Assembly: GCA_963844625.1 (NCBI GenBank)
Contig: CAWJPF010000037.1
Span: 1-64,000 of the forward strand
Origin: Palsa-504 sp963844625
Lineage (GTDB): Bacteria > Actinomycetota > Actinomycetes > Streptosporangiales > Streptosporangiaceae
Reading direction: 5' to 3'
DNA: 64,000 nt
Shown here piece by piece: positions 1 to 8,531 of the stretch (its first letter is position 1; the number at the start of each line of letters is the position of its first letter). The notes beneath the pieces were generated by a model. That model ran no database searches, was not told the DNA's origin, and worked only from the letters and a program-made list of their open reading frames with translations. The translations under genes and the position numbers were made by a program.

Positions 1-59
1 CTCGAACCCCCAACCTTCTGATCCGTAGTCAGATGCTCTATCCGTTGAGCTACGAGCGC
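1..59 (-). tRNA. tRNA-Arg (anticodon ACG), 3' end cut by window edge
   Basis: Read on the minus strand from position 59, the sequence gives a 7-nt acceptor 5' strand (GCGCTCG), TA, a D arm closed by GCTC/GAGC, an anticodon stem TCTGA/TCAGA with loop CTACGGA (anticodon ACG), and the start of a T arm with TTCGAG. The 3' half of the T arm and the acceptor lie outside the window. ACG reads CGN arginine codons after deamination of A34 to inosine. The fold and anticodon are directly visible; only the 3' end is missing. Confidence 0.93.
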
Positions 60-71
60 TGGTGCCTGGCT

Positions 72-77
72 AGTTTA
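72..77 (-). promoter_or_regulatory. Candidate -10 hexamer of tRNA-Arg
   Basis: On the minus strand TAAACT lies 12 nt upstream of the mature tRNA 5' end. This suits transcription starting a few bases before the tRNA. No convincing -35 hexamer is seen. Confidence 0.4.
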
Positions 78-172
78 CGACACTCCAGGCGTGCGCTGCG
101 CCAGCCAGCCAGATCCAGGGCCCGGAGAACGCATAGCGGAGCCCAAAGCGTCTGATTCCATTCTCGGCACCT

Positions 173-206
173 GCCCGCCGTCCCTTCAGAGCGCGGCACG
201 GCGGGC
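173..206 (-). terminator. Hairpin downstream of the yceI-like gene
   Basis: Perfect 9-bp arms (GCCCGCCGT and ACGGCGGGC) flank a 16-nt loop about 50 nt past the yceI-like stop codon. There is no T tract, as is usual for GC-rich actinobacterial terminators. Apart from this and the tRNA promoter, nothing else is seen between 60 and 254. Confidence 0.4.
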
Positions 207-254
207 GTGGCTCCCGTCGGCAGGAACCGAACGATTCAGTCGACATCGACGTCC

Positions 255-770
255 TCACGCCTGCCGCGTGAACTGCGCCGAGACTGACAGTTCGACAAAC
301 CGGCGCACCAGGAGTCCGGGCACCCGGATGCCCGCGTCACGCAGGTCCAGCCGCGTCGTACCGCTCACTTGCAGGCGAGGCGCGGTCGCGGCGCCGTCCA
401 GCGTGGCGTCAATGCGCAGCGGCGCTTCGCATCCGTGCCCGCGCAGCACGGCATCGGTGCACCAGCCGTCTGCAGTCGCGACGATCCGATCCGCGACGAC
501 CTCCATCAGCGGGTAGGCGTCTGCGGCGAGAAAGCGCTTGCTGCGCAGGTCGGCGTCGCGCCGGGCGTTACCGGTGTCGATCGAGGCGGGATCAAGGGTC
601 GCGTGGAACCGCTGAGGACGCCCGTCCTTACCAACCTCGACCGTCCCGGCAGTTACGTCGATCGTGCCATTTACGGTCTGTCCGAACAGGTGGCGCGCCG
701 CGAACGCGGCCCGGGTGTGCGCTAGGTCTAGGGTCCATATGCCGGCGGCGACCGAGGTCATCGTTCTCAT
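255..770 (-). CDS. YceI-like domain protein
   Basis: A 171-aa protein with the YceI signature layout: an N-terminal WTLDLAHTRAAFAARHL stretch, then alternating beta strands ending in SVSAQF. YceI proteins are lipocalin-like barrels that bind isoprenoid-type lipids. No signal peptide is visible, so this one is probably cytoplasmic. The start was chosen at ATG 770 because it overlaps the upstream stop as ATGA and has a GGAG motif 6 nt upstream. An in-frame ATG at 782 would give 175 aa. It is the second gene of a two-gene unit with the hypothetical gene before it. The exact ligand is unknown. Confidence 0.8.
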   Translation of the reverse strand: MRTMTSVAAGIWTLDLAHTRAAFAARHLFGQTVNGTIDVTAGTVEVGKDGRPQRFHATLDPASIDTGNARRDADLRSKRFLAADAYPLMEVVADRIVATADGWCTDAVLRGHGCEAPLRIDATLDGAATAPRLQVSGTTRLDLRDAGIRVPGLLVRRFVELSVSAQFTRQA

Positions 771-1315
771 GTCCGGCTCCATTCGGGAATCGGCAGGTCA
801 GCGTGGACCAGCCGGTAGAAAGTAATGCGGTCGGGGCCGCCGAGGAGCTCTGGGTTCTCACCCGGCAGCAGCTCAGTCGACATGATCACTTGCGCGGCCA
901 CGTCGAACACGTCCATGCTCTCGGCGAGGATGACCACCAGGTAGGCGTTGTCCGCAGCGCGCATGCGCGTCACCGAGACGACACCTTCGATGCCGTCGGT
1001 GGCCGGCCCCAGACGATCCGTCGAGGCCCGCTGTTCCGCGGCCACCCATTCCTCGGTACGAGGGCCGGCGAACTCCACGACCTGCATGTAGGTGGCCGGA
1101 CCGGTGCCGCGACCGGAACGGGTCTCGATCACGTGATACCGGCCGGGTCCGCCCTCGGGCCATCCGACCAGCATGATTCCGTCGCCGGGGGCCAGCGGCC
1201 GTCCGACCAGGGCACCGAGGGGATCCCCGGCGGCGTAGGCGCCCGCGAGCGCGTCGTCGACCCATCCGGTCTTGACCGGGTGGGCCCTGAGCTGGGGGTG
1301 TACGGAGATGTCCAT
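767..1315 (-). CDS. Hypothetical protein coupled to the yceI-like gene
   Basis: A 182-aa acidic soluble protein with no recognised signature. The C-terminal half (VTRMRAADNAYLVVILAES and following) has strand-helix alternation reminiscent of dimeric alpha/beta-barrel (ABM-like) folds, but this is only a guess. The start is placed at ATG 1315; in-frame ATGs at 1327 and 1351 are alternatives. Its stop overlaps the next gene's start as ATGA, which implies translational coupling with the YceI-like protein. It is divergent from the LuxR-family gene 98 bp away, so that regulator could act on this pair. That is inference from position only. Confidence 0.6.
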   Translation of the reverse strand: MDISVHPQLRAHPVKTGWVDDALAGAYAAGDPLGALVGRPLAPGDGIMLVGWPEGGPGRYHVIETRSGRGTGPATYMQVVEFAGPRTEEWVAAEQRASTDRLGPATDGIEGVVSVTRMRAADNAYLVVILAESMDVFDVAAQVIMSTELLPGENPELLGGPDRITFYRLVHADLPIPEWSRT

Positions 1316-1401
1316 GCCCGTCAGCATGGCGTGCGGGCCAGCCAGGAACATCCGTGCCGGTACGGAACCGCGACGCTGAATCCCGGTACGCAGGCCTGCG
1401 C

Positions 1402-1407
1402 GATACT
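1402..1407 (+). promoter_or_regulatory. Candidate -10 for a leaderless LuxR-family mRNA
   Basis: GATACT ends 6 nt before the GTG at 1414. This spacing places the transcription start at or next to the start codon, as in leaderless actinobacterial genes. The GGAGG at 1408-1412 is too close to the GTG to act as a normal ribosome site. Confidence 0.4.
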
Positions 1408-1413
1408 GGAGGC

Positions 1414-4170
1414 GTGTCCGCCGTCGCGCCGGGTGTCGCATTCGTCGGCCGGGGCCGGGAACTCGGCGCCCTGGCCGCCCGCCTGGCCGCCCGGGATCGG
1501 CTATCCGGCGGCGTCCTGCTGATCAGCGGGCCGGCCGGCGTCGGTAAGACCAGGCTCGTCGACGAGGCCATCCGGCGCGCCGCCGGCCCGGCGGTCGTCC
1601 GCGGATACTGTCCCGCCGAGACCGCGCCCCCGCTGTGGCCATGGCGCGCCGCGCTGAAACGGGCAGGCGCCGAGATCGCCCGCCAACCCGACATCGAGCC
1701 GGCCGCGGCCCAATCCGCCCGGTTTGCCGCGCTAGCCCAGCTGAGCGACGCGCTGATCGCGGCCAACCCGGTCGCCGTGGTGCTCGAAGACCTGCACTGG
1801 GCCGACGCTGCCTCGCTGGACCTGCTCGCGCAGGTCGGAGCGGTCGCGAACGGTACCGGCCTGACGATCATCGGCACCGTGCGGTCCCCGACGACGCATA
1901 ACGTCGCCGTCCGTCTCGCTGACCTCGGCCGGTACGGCGCCGTGACGCTCACGCTCGCGCCGTTCACCCTCGACGAGGTCGCTGAGCTGGTTGATCCGGC
2001 GACGGCGCCTGACGTGCATGAGCGCACCGGCGGCCTGCCCCTGCTAGTGACCGCGATACGGGCCGGATACGCGTCGGCCGATCTCGCCGTGGTGGTCAGC
2101 GGCCTGCTCGCCGCCCTCACCCCCGCGCAGCGAATGATCATCGAGGCCGCCGCCGTCCTCGGCGAGAACGTCGACGAGCACATCCTCGCGGCCGTCGTAG
2201 CCGACCTCTCCAGCCCTTCGGCCAGCCGTGCCGTGTGGCACGACGAAGGCGTCGCGGCTGCGCTGGCCGCGGCCTGGCGCGGCGGGTTGCTGGTCGTCGA
2301 CGCCGCGACCCGGTGCTACCGCTTTGCGCACGCACTGGTCAGGGACGGCATCGTCGATCGCCTCGACCCGGCGACCGCCCGGGCGCTGCATCGCACCGCA
2401 GCGCTCGCGCTCGAGGCGTCGGCGGACACCGACCGGGCCGGCCGCATCGCCATGCACTGGCGGCAAGCAGGCACCGATCCCGGCACCCGGCAGGCGGCGG
2501 CGCAGTGGGCCCGCCGGGCGGCGGCGGACGCGCGGGCCGCGCGGGCTTACGACGACTCGGCCCGGCTGCTCACCGAAGCGCTGGCCGACATGTCCGCGCT
2601 GGACGGTGACCGCGTCGAGCGCGCCGAGGTGCTGATCGAACTGGCGCGCGCCGAATACCTGGCCGGCCGGTACGACCGCTGCCTGGACTGCTGCGGTGAA
2701 GCCTCGGACGCGGCCGACCGCGCGGGCCGGGAGGATCTCGTGGCGCGCAGCGCGCTGGTGCTGCAGAACGTGACGTATCCGCAAGCGGCGGAGGTGCTTT
2801 CCCGCTTGTGCCAGCGCGCGCTGGCGTACCCGCGTCTCGGGATTGACCTTCGCGCTCGGCTGCTGGCCCAGCTGGCCACGGCGGAAGCTGATTCCGGCCG
2901 CGTGGCCAGGGCCGAGACGCTGGCGCGCGAATCGCTCGCGCTGGCCGCGCAGAGCGCAGATCCGCTGGCTGAGATCGAGGCGGCCCGCGCGCGCGAGATG
3001 ACACTCGTGCACCCCGATGACACGGCGGAACGGATGCGGCTCGGCGACCTTATGGCCGACCGGGCCGAGGCGCTCGGGCTGCCGCTGGCCGCCCTGATAG
3101 GGCACGAGTGGCGGATCCACGCGGCGTACCTGTCGGCCCGGTTCGATGTGGTCGATGCCGCGGTCACCGCCATCGAACGGCTCGCCCGGACCTCCGCTCT
3201 GCCGCTGGCGCGATGGCACCTGCACCGGTTGTACGCGGCCCGGACGCTGCTGACCGGCCAGTTCGCCGAGTCCGCGGACCATAGCAACCGCGCGTTCGCG
3301 ATCGCCCGTGACTCCGGTGACCTGACCGCGATGTCTATGCACTTCGCTCACGGCGTCCGGCTGGCGGTGGTGCGCGGCGAGGCCGCCTGGCTGCCCGACG
3401 GCTACCGTCAGGCGATGGCCGCGGCGCCGTCGGTACCTATCGTCGAAGTCCAGCGTGCGGGCGCGCTGCTGCTGACCGGTTCGCTGCGCGAGGCACGAGG
3501 CGTATACGACACCTTGTGCACCCTGCTGCCATTTCCCGCCGAACATCCGGCGTGGCCCGCGGTGCTCACCCAGATGGTGGAGCTCATCCAGCGATTCGAC
3601 GACGCGCCGGCAGCCGAGATCGTTTACCGGCAGCTCCTGCCGTTCCGCCCGTACCCGGGCGCGCTGGGCACGTCGACCGTCTACTTCATGGGCACGATCA
3701 GCCGTAACCTCGGCGAGCTAGCCGAGATCTTCGGGGACAAGGCAACGGCCATCGAACTGCTGCGCGAGGCCCTGCCGCGCAACCGGGCCATCGGCGCCCG
3801 GCCGGAGGTGGCACTGACCTCGCTCGGCCTGGCCCGGCTGCTGCGGGACGGCAACCGGGCCGAGCGGGCCGAGGCCGCGACGCTGGCTCAGGACGCACTG
3901 GATCTGGCGACCAGGCTGAGTATGCCCGGCCTGGTCGCGGCGGCCGGACCGCTCGCCGCGCGGATTGCCGTTGATCGCGACCAGGCGGATCCGTTGACTG
4001 GCCGGGAACGTGAGGTCGCCGCCCTGCTGGCCGAGGCGCTGTCCAACCGGCAAATCGCGGTCCGGCTGGTGCTGTCGGAGCGGACCGTGGAGTCACACGT
4101 ACGCAGCATCCTCGCGAAGACGCAATGCGCGAACCGGATCGAGTTCGTCGCCAGGTGGAATCCGTCATAA
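1414..4170 (+). CDS. Large AAA-ATPase LuxR-family (LAL-type) transcriptional regulator
   Basis: A 918-aa protein. The N-terminal AAA/STAND ATPase has Walker A GPAGVGKT at residues 39-46 and a Walker B-like AVVLEDLHWAD near 125-135. A long helical TPR-like middle follows, and residues of roughly 855-918 form a LuxR/GerE helix-turn-helix (LTGREREVAALLAEALSNRQ, then SERTVESHVRSILAK). LAL regulators couple nucleotide-dependent oligomerisation to promoter activation and often sit in catabolic or secondary-metabolite loci. The GTG at 1414 was chosen because family members start just before FVGR-type motifs and it has a leaderless-type -10. The longer reading from 1354 would add 20 residues overlapping the divergent promoter. 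The target is unknown; the divergent hypothetical/YceI pair is the nearest candidate. Confidence 0.85.
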   Translation: MSAVAPGVAFVGRGRELGALAARLAARDRLSGGVLLISGPAGVGKTRLVDEAIRRAAGPAVVRGYCPAETAPPLWPWRAALKRAGAEIARQPDIEPAAAQSARFAALAQLSDALIAANPVAVVLEDLHWADAASLDLLAQVGAVANGTGLTIIGTVRSPTTHNVAVRLADLGRYGAVTLTLAPFTLDEVAELVDPATAPDVHERTGGLPLLVTAIRAGYASADLAVVVSGLLAALTPAQRMIIEAAAVLGENVDEHILAAVVADLSSPSASRAVWHDEGVAAALAAAWRGGLLVVDAATRCYRFAHALVRDGIVDRLDPATARALHRTAALALEASADTDRAGRIAMHWRQAGTDPGTRQAAAQWARRAAADARAARAYDDSARLLTEALADMSALDGDRVERAEVLIELARAEYLAGRYDRCLDCCGEASDAADRAGREDLVARSALVLQNVTYPQAAEVLSRLCQRALAYPRLGIDLRARLLAQLATAEADSGRVARAETLARESLALAAQSADPLAEIEAARAREMTLVHPDDTAERMRLGDLMADRAEALGLPLAALIGHEWRIHAAYLSARFDVVDAAVTAIERLARTSALPLARWHLHRLYAARTLLTGQFAESADHSNRAFAIARDSGDLTAMSMHFAHGVRLAVVRGEAAWLPDGYRQAMAAAPSVPIVEVQRAGALLLTGSLREARGVYDTLCTLLPFPAEHPAWPAVLTQMVELIQRFDDAPAAEIVYRQLLPFRPYPGALGTSTVYFMGTISRNLGELAEIFGDKATAIELLREALPRNRAIGARPEVALTSLGLARLLRDGNRAERAEAATLAQDALDLATRLSMPGLVAAAGPLAARIAVDRDQADPLTGREREVAALLAEALSNRQIAVRLVLSERTVESHVRSILAKTQCANRIEFVARWNPS

Positions 4171-4216
4171 CCAGGCGGTAAGAGGGCCGGCGAGCCAGGC
4201 GACGTCATGATCTGGA

Positions 4217-6094
4217 TCAGGAACTCGCCTTCCACAAGTAGACGCGTCCGTTGCCGTCGGCGACGGCCAGCACATCACCGTCCGGACTGAACGCGACACC
4301 GTTCACGCCCAGGCTGCCCGGATCAGCGAAGCTATCCGTGAGCTCGCCGCTGACCACATCCCACAAGAAAACCCGCCCGTTGCCATCCGCGGCCGCCAGC
4401 ACATCACCGTCCGGACTGAACGCGACACCGTTCACGCCCAGGCTGCCCGGATCGGTAAAGCTGCCCGTAAGCCCGCCGCTCGCCACATTCCACAAAGACA
4501 CTCGTCCGTTACCATCCGCGGCCGCCAGCGCGTCACCGTTAGGACTGAACGCGACACCGTTGATGCCCTGGCTGTCCGGGTAGCCGAAGCTGCCCGCAAA
4601 CTCACGGCTCACCACATCCCACAAGAAGGCCCGCCCATTGGCATCCGCGGCCGCCAGCACACCACCACCCGGACCGAACGCGACACCCATCATGCCCTGG
4701 CTGTCCGGGTAGCCGAAGCTGCCCGCAAACTCGCCGGTCACCACGTCCCACAAGAAGACCCGCCCATTACTACTGGCGGCCGCGAGCACGTCACCGCCCA
4801 AGCCGAACGCGACGCCGTTCACGCCCTGGCTGCGCCGTTTGCCGAAGGTACGAGCAAGCTCGCCGCTGACCACGTCCCACAAGAAGACGCGCCCGTTACC
4901 ATCCGCGGCCGCCAGCAGTTCGCTGTCTGAATCGAACGCGACACCCATCACGCCCTGGCTGTCCGGGTCAGCGAAACTATGAGAAAGCTCGCCGCTCACC
5001 ACGTCCCACAAGAAGACCTGCCCATTACCGTCCGCGGCCGCTAGCACATCACCGTCCGGACTGAACTCGACCGCATAGACAACCCTGCTGTCAGGATCGG
5101 CGAGCGTGGCCACGAGCGCGGGCCGGGCTTGGAGCAATCGCTCGCCAGATGGGCGTGGCGCGGTGAGGCCAGTCGTTGTGGCCCGGGCGTGCGTGCTGGC
5201 CGGGGGCGCCTCGATTCCAGCCGCCCGGGTAGCTGTTCCGGCAGGCCAGGGTGTCTCCCCCAGCACCGGTTTGGGTGGCCAGCCTGCTGAGACGTCGGTA
5301 TCACCCAGCTCGGCCAGAAGTTCTGGTGCCGTTGGCCGCTGGCTGGGTTCCTTGGCCAGGCAGCGCTCCGCAAGCGCGCGGATCTCGGCGGAGATGCCCT
5401 CAAGGGCAGGAGTGCCAGATATGACGCGGTGGAGCAGCGCCTCGGTGGAACCGGCGCCGAAGGGCCCGTGACCGGCTGCGGCGAACGCGAGCACCGCACC
5501 CAGGCTGAACACGTCGCTGGGCGGGCCAACCTGGCCGCCTTCGGCTTGTTCAGGAGACATGAACCCGGGCGAGCTGGCGGCCAGGCCGGTATGGGCCGGC
5601 GTGCCAGCCGCCGGGGCCCGGGAGATGCCGAAGTCGATCACTCGCGCCCCATCGTCGGCCAGCAGCACATGGGAAGGCTTGAGGTCACGGTGCACCAAAC
5701 CGGCGGCGTGGATCGCGGTTAGGCTTTCCGCCAGCCCCGCGGCCAGCATGAGGACCGAGGCGGGGGGAAGCGGCCCGTGGGCCGCCACCGCGTCGGCCAG
5801 CGATGGGCCAGGTACGTACGCCGTGGCCAGCCACGGCGTCGGGCCCTCCAGGTCGGCGTCGACCAACGGCGCCGTATACAAGCCGTTCACCTTCCGCGCC
5901 GCGTCGACTTCGCTCCGGAACCGGGCCCAGAACTCGGGATCAGCGGCCAGGTCGGCATGGATGACCTTGACGGCCACCGGCCGCCCGCCCGCGGACCGGC
6001 CCAGAAACACCCGTCCCAGGCCGCCGCTGCCCAGCCGTCTGATCACCTGGTACGGCCCGACCCGCTCCGGATCGCCAGGCTGCAGTTCTGCCAC
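4217..6094 (-). CDS. Ser/Thr protein kinase with C-terminal WD40-type repeats
   Basis: A 625-aa protein. Residues about 15-265 form a Hanks-type kinase: glycine loop GSGGLGRV, ATP lysine K43 in VAVK, catalytic HRDLKPSHV with D137, DFG at 154-156, and an APE-like SPEQ. A Pro/Thr/Ala-rich linker (about 265-323) follows, then seven WD-like repeats to the C-terminus. There is no transmembrane segment, unlike PknB-type receptors, so it is likely cytoplasmic and the repeats may form a seven-blade propeller for protein binding. GTG 6094 is preferred because AGAGG lies 5 nt upstream; ATG at 6115 would add 7 residues. It is convergent with the LuxR gene. Kinase motifs are intact, so activity is expected; substrates are unknown. 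Confidence 0.88.
   Translation of the reverse strand: MAELQPGDPERVGPYQVIRRLGSGGLGRVFLGRSAGGRPVAVKVIHADLAADPEFWARFRSEVDAARKVNGLYTAPLVDADLEGPTPWLATAYVPGPSLADAVAAHGPLPPASVLMLAAGLAESLTAIHAAGLVHRDLKPSHVLLADDGARVIDFGISRAPAAGTPAHTGLAASSPGFMSPEQAEGGQVGPPSDVFSLGAVLAFAAAGHGPFGAGSTEALLHRVISGTPALEGISAEIRALAERCLAKEPSQRPTAPELLAELGDTDVSAGWPPKPVLGETPWPAGTATRAAGIEAPPASTHARATTTGLTAPRPSGERLLQARPALVATLADPDSRVVYAVEFSPDGDVLAAADGNGQVFLWDVVSGELSHSFADPDSQGVMGVAFDSDSELLAAADGNGRVFLWDVVSGELARTFGKRRSQGVNGVAFGLGGDVLAAASSNGRVFLWDVVTGEFAGSFGYPDSQGMMGVAFGPGGGVLAAADANGRAFLWDVVSREFAGSFGYPDSQGINGVAFSPNGDALAAADGNGRVSLWNVASGGLTGSFTDPGSLGVNGVAFSPDGDVLAAADGNGRVFLWDVVSGELTDSFADPGSLGVNGVAFSPDGDVLAVADGNGRVYLWKASS
4230..5132 (-). repeat. 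Seven tandem 129-bp repeats encoding WD blades
   Basis: The same 129-bp (43-codon) unit recurs in phase; identical segments start at 4271, 4400 and 5045, and 5045 minus 4271 is exactly 6 units. Each unit encodes a motif of the form GVAFSPDGDVLAAADGNGR-VFLWDVVSGEL. Near identity at DNA level points to recent duplication or gene conversion. Confidence 0.9.
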
Positions 6095-6268
6095 GCGCAC
6101 CTCTAAGGGCAGCATTAACGTTCAGGCAAGTTACGGTATAACAGATCGCGCCGCGGGCAGGCCCAGCCCTGCCGCCCGCGGACCCACCTCGAACGTTCAC
6201 CCGGCTCGATGATCGCTAGCTTCCTGCGCGGGAGACTCGCCAGGTCGACCGCGTACACGTCGGGCTGC

Positions 6269-7453
6269 TCAGGTGAGAGCGCGGAAGAACTCGCGCACGT
6301 CCGTGGTGAGCAGGTCCGGAGCCTCGAGCGCGGCGAAGTGGCCGCCGCGGGCGAACTCCGACCAGCGGACGACGTGGTGCAGCTTGTCAGCGAACGGACG
6401 GACGGCCACATCGGTGGTGAAGACAGCCACCCCCGTCGGCGTGCGGGAGCGTTCCTTCGGTCCCCACATGGCCGGGTCATTGAACCGCTCGTAGTACGTG
6501 TGCGCGGCCGAGCCGGCCGTGGCGGTGAACCAGTAGATGCTGACGTCGGTCAGGATCCGGTCACGGTCGACGGCATCCTCGGGCCGCTTGGCGGCCGGGT
6601 CGGTCCACTCCTGGAACTTCTCCACGATCCACGCGAGCAACCCGGCCGGTGAGTCGGTCAGGGCATACGCGATGGTCTGCGGCCGGGTGCCCTGGATCTG
6701 CATGTAGGCCCCGGAGCGCTCCTGCCATGCTTCCATCGCGGCCAGTCGGCCGCGATCGGCCTCGGTCATCGCGGCCAGATCAGCTGAGTCGCCGGTCGGG
6801 AAGGTCACGAGGGCGTTGAGGTGGACGCCGATGACCCGGTCCGGGACCGTGCGACCGATCAGCGGGGCGATGAAGGCACCCACGTCACCGCCCTGGACGC
6901 CATAGCGGTCATAGCCGAGCCGGTCCATCAACTCGGCCAGCGCGGCGGCGGACCGGCCGTCCGTCCAGCCTGTCTCGGTCAGCGGCCCGGAGAATCCGTA
7001 GCCGGGCAGCGACGGGATTACCAGGTGGAAGGCATCGGCCGGATCGCCGCCGTGCGCGGCCGGGTCGGTGAGCGGTCCGATCACGTCGAGGAACTCGACG
7101 ATCGAACCAGGCCAGCCGTGCAGCAGCAGGAGCGGCGTGGCGGCCGGCTCGACCGAGCGCACATGCAGGAAGTGCAGATCGGTTCCGTCGATCGTGGTGA
7201 TGAACTGGGGAAAGACGTTGAGCGCTGCCTCCTGCGCTCGCCAGTCGAACTCCGTGGCCCAGTAGGCGGCGAGCTCACGAAGGTACCCGGCAGGGACGCC
7301 GCGCTCCCAGCCGGTGCCGGGCAGGTCACGGGTCCAGCGGGTGCGGGCCAGTCGTTCGCGGAGATCATCGACGTCGGCCTGCGGGACGCTGATGCGGTAC
7401 GGCCTGATCCGGCCGGCGGCCTGCGGTGGCGAAATGCTGTCGTTGTTCGTCAT
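6269..7453 (-). CDS. Epoxide hydrolase family alpha/beta-hydrolase
   Basis: A 394-aa protein with the N-terminal epoxide-hydrolase domain (RISVPQADVDDLRERLARTR onward) followed by an alpha/beta-hydrolase core. Visible motifs are the oxyanion HGWPGS, the nucleophile elbow VQGGDVGAF, where the central Asp would attack the epoxide, and a C-terminal GGHFAALEAP containing the catalytic His. This matches the microsomal-type EH family common in actinobacteria, which hydrolyses epoxides to diols. The start is ATG 7453, preceded on the minus strand by TAGCTT with a 7-nt gap (leaderless type). It is divergent from a WYL regulator with a palindrome between them, so it is the likely regulatory target. 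The substrate is unknown. Confidence 0.9.
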   Translation of the reverse strand: MTNNDSISPPQAAGRIRPYRISVPQADVDDLRERLARTRWTRDLPGTGWERGVPAGYLRELAAYWATEFDWRAQEAALNVFPQFITTIDGTDLHFLHVRSVEPAATPLLLLHGWPGSIVEFLDVIGPLTDPAAHGGDPADAFHLVIPSLPGYGFSGPLTETGWTDGRSAAALAELMDRLGYDRYGVQGGDVGAFIAPLIGRTVPDRVIGVHLNALVTFPTGDSADLAAMTEADRGRLAAMEAWQERSGAYMQIQGTRPQTIAYALTDSPAGLLAWIVEKFQEWTDPAAKRPEDAVDRDRILTDVSIYWFTATAGSAAHTYYERFNDPAMWGPKERSRTPTGVAVFTTDVAVRPFADKLHHVVRWSEFARGGHFAALEAPDLLTTDVREFFRALT

Positions 7454-7460
7454 GGCACCG

Positions 7461-7509
7461 AAGCTAACGGCCATTGGTGTCAGGTTCGGGCACCAATAGG
7501 CGGCACAAT
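7461..7509. promoter_or_regulatory. Divergent promoter region with 7-bp palindromic operator candidate
   Basis: Only 63 bp separate the two divergent starts. ATTGGTG (7473-7479) and CACCAAT (7491-7497) form perfect inverted arms around an 11-nt spacer. They are flanked by -10-like TAGCTT (minus strand, 7466-7461) for the hydrolase and CACAAT (7504-7509) for the WYL gene. The symmetry between two opposed promoters is what an autoregulated operator would look like. Confidence 0.5.
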
Positions 7510-7516
7510 TGACGGC

Positions 7517-8485
7517 ATGCTGGAGACATCGGCCCGGCTGCTCCGCCTGCTGTCGTTGCTGCAGTCCCGGCGTGACTGGACTGGCACCGAACTGGCCAGC
7601 CGGCTGGGCGTCGGCCTGCGGACGGTCCGCCGGGACGTCGGCCGGCTGCGCGACCTGGGCTACCCGGTGGAGGCGTCGCCGGGCGTGGCGGGCGGTTACC
7701 AGTTCGGCGTCGGCGCCACGTTGCCGCCGCTGCTGCTGGACGATGATGAGGCGGTGGCGGTGGCGATCAGCCTGCACAGCGCCACGACCGGCAGCGTGGC
7801 CGGGCTGGAGGAGAGCTCGCTGCGCGCGCTGACCAAGCTCCAGCAGATGATGCCGTCCCGGCTCCGGCACCGGATCACCGCGTTCCAGGCGGCCACGGTC
7901 CCGCTGGCCGGACCGCGATCCGGGCCCGACCGGGCCGACCCCGAACGGCTGACCGTCATCGCGGCCGCCTGCCGGGACCAGCGGCGGCTCCGCCTGAACT
8001 ACCCGGGCCGGGACGGCCTCGCCACCCGCGAGGTGGAGCCATACCGTCTGGTGCACACACCGCGCCGGTGGTACCTGCTGGCCTGGGACACCGGCCGCGA
8101 CGGCTGGCGGACCTTCCGCGTCGACCGCATCCGGGGCCCGCTGGGCCCGGCTGGCGCCCGCTTTACTCCGCGGGCCCTGCCGTCCGATGACGTGGCGGCC
8201 TATGTCTCGCAGTCCATTTCCTCGGCTCCGTACCGCTATCAGGCCCGCATTCTGATCCACGCGCCCGCCGCGGACGTCGCCCGGCGCTCATCTCCCGCTG
8301 CAGGCCGCCTGGAAGAAGCTGACCAGCACACCTGCGTCCTGCACACGGGTTCTGATTCCCTGGACGAGCTCGCCCTGTATGTCGCGCTCAAGGGATTCGA
8401 CTTCCAGGTCCTGCACCCACCGGAACTCGTGCCCGTCCTGCGCGCCCTATCAGACCGCCTTCGCCACGCGGCCGACGAGTCCTGA
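7517..8485 (+). CDS. DeoR/YafY-type transcriptional regulator with WYL domain
   Basis: A 322-aa protein. An N-terminal HTH (SARLLRLLSLLQ, then GTELASRLGVGLRTVRRDVG and the wing DLGYPVEASPGVAGGYQ) is followed by a WYL domain with the PYRLVHTPRRWYLLAWD signature and a C-terminal extension. WYL domains sense ligands or nucleic acids and control the attached HTH. ATG 7517 is chosen because the HTH begins immediately after it; the upstream open frame is antisense to the hydrolase. It is divergent from the epoxide hydrolase, a common arrangement in which the regulator controls its neighbour. Confidence 0.9.
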   Translation: MLETSARLLRLLSLLQSRRDWTGTELASRLGVGLRTVRRDVGRLRDLGYPVEASPGVAGGYQFGVGATLPPLLLDDDEAVAVAISLHSATTGSVAGLEESSLRALTKLQQMMPSRLRHRITAFQAATVPLAGPRSGPDRADPERLTVIAAACRDQRRLRLNYPGRDGLATREVEPYRLVHTPRRWYLLAWDTGRDGWRTFRVDRIRGPLGPAGARFTPRALPSDDVAAYVSQSISSAPYRYQARILIHAPAADVARRSSPAAGRLEEADQHTCVLHTGSDSLDELALYVALKGFDFQVLHPPELVPVLRALSDRLRHAADES

Positions 8486-8531
8486 CGGCACGTTTGCGAT
8501 TGGGCGCCCGATGTGCGGGCAGCATCGAACG

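Noticed and set aside
6269..8260. A 663-codon reading of the epoxide hydrolase extending upstream to 8260
   Set aside because: The first 270 codons are antisense to the WYL regulator and have no similarity; the true N-terminus follows ATG 7453.
6821..8485. A 554-codon reading of the WYL regulator
   Set aside because: The first 232 codons are antisense to the epoxide hydrolase; the HTH starts right after ATG 7517.
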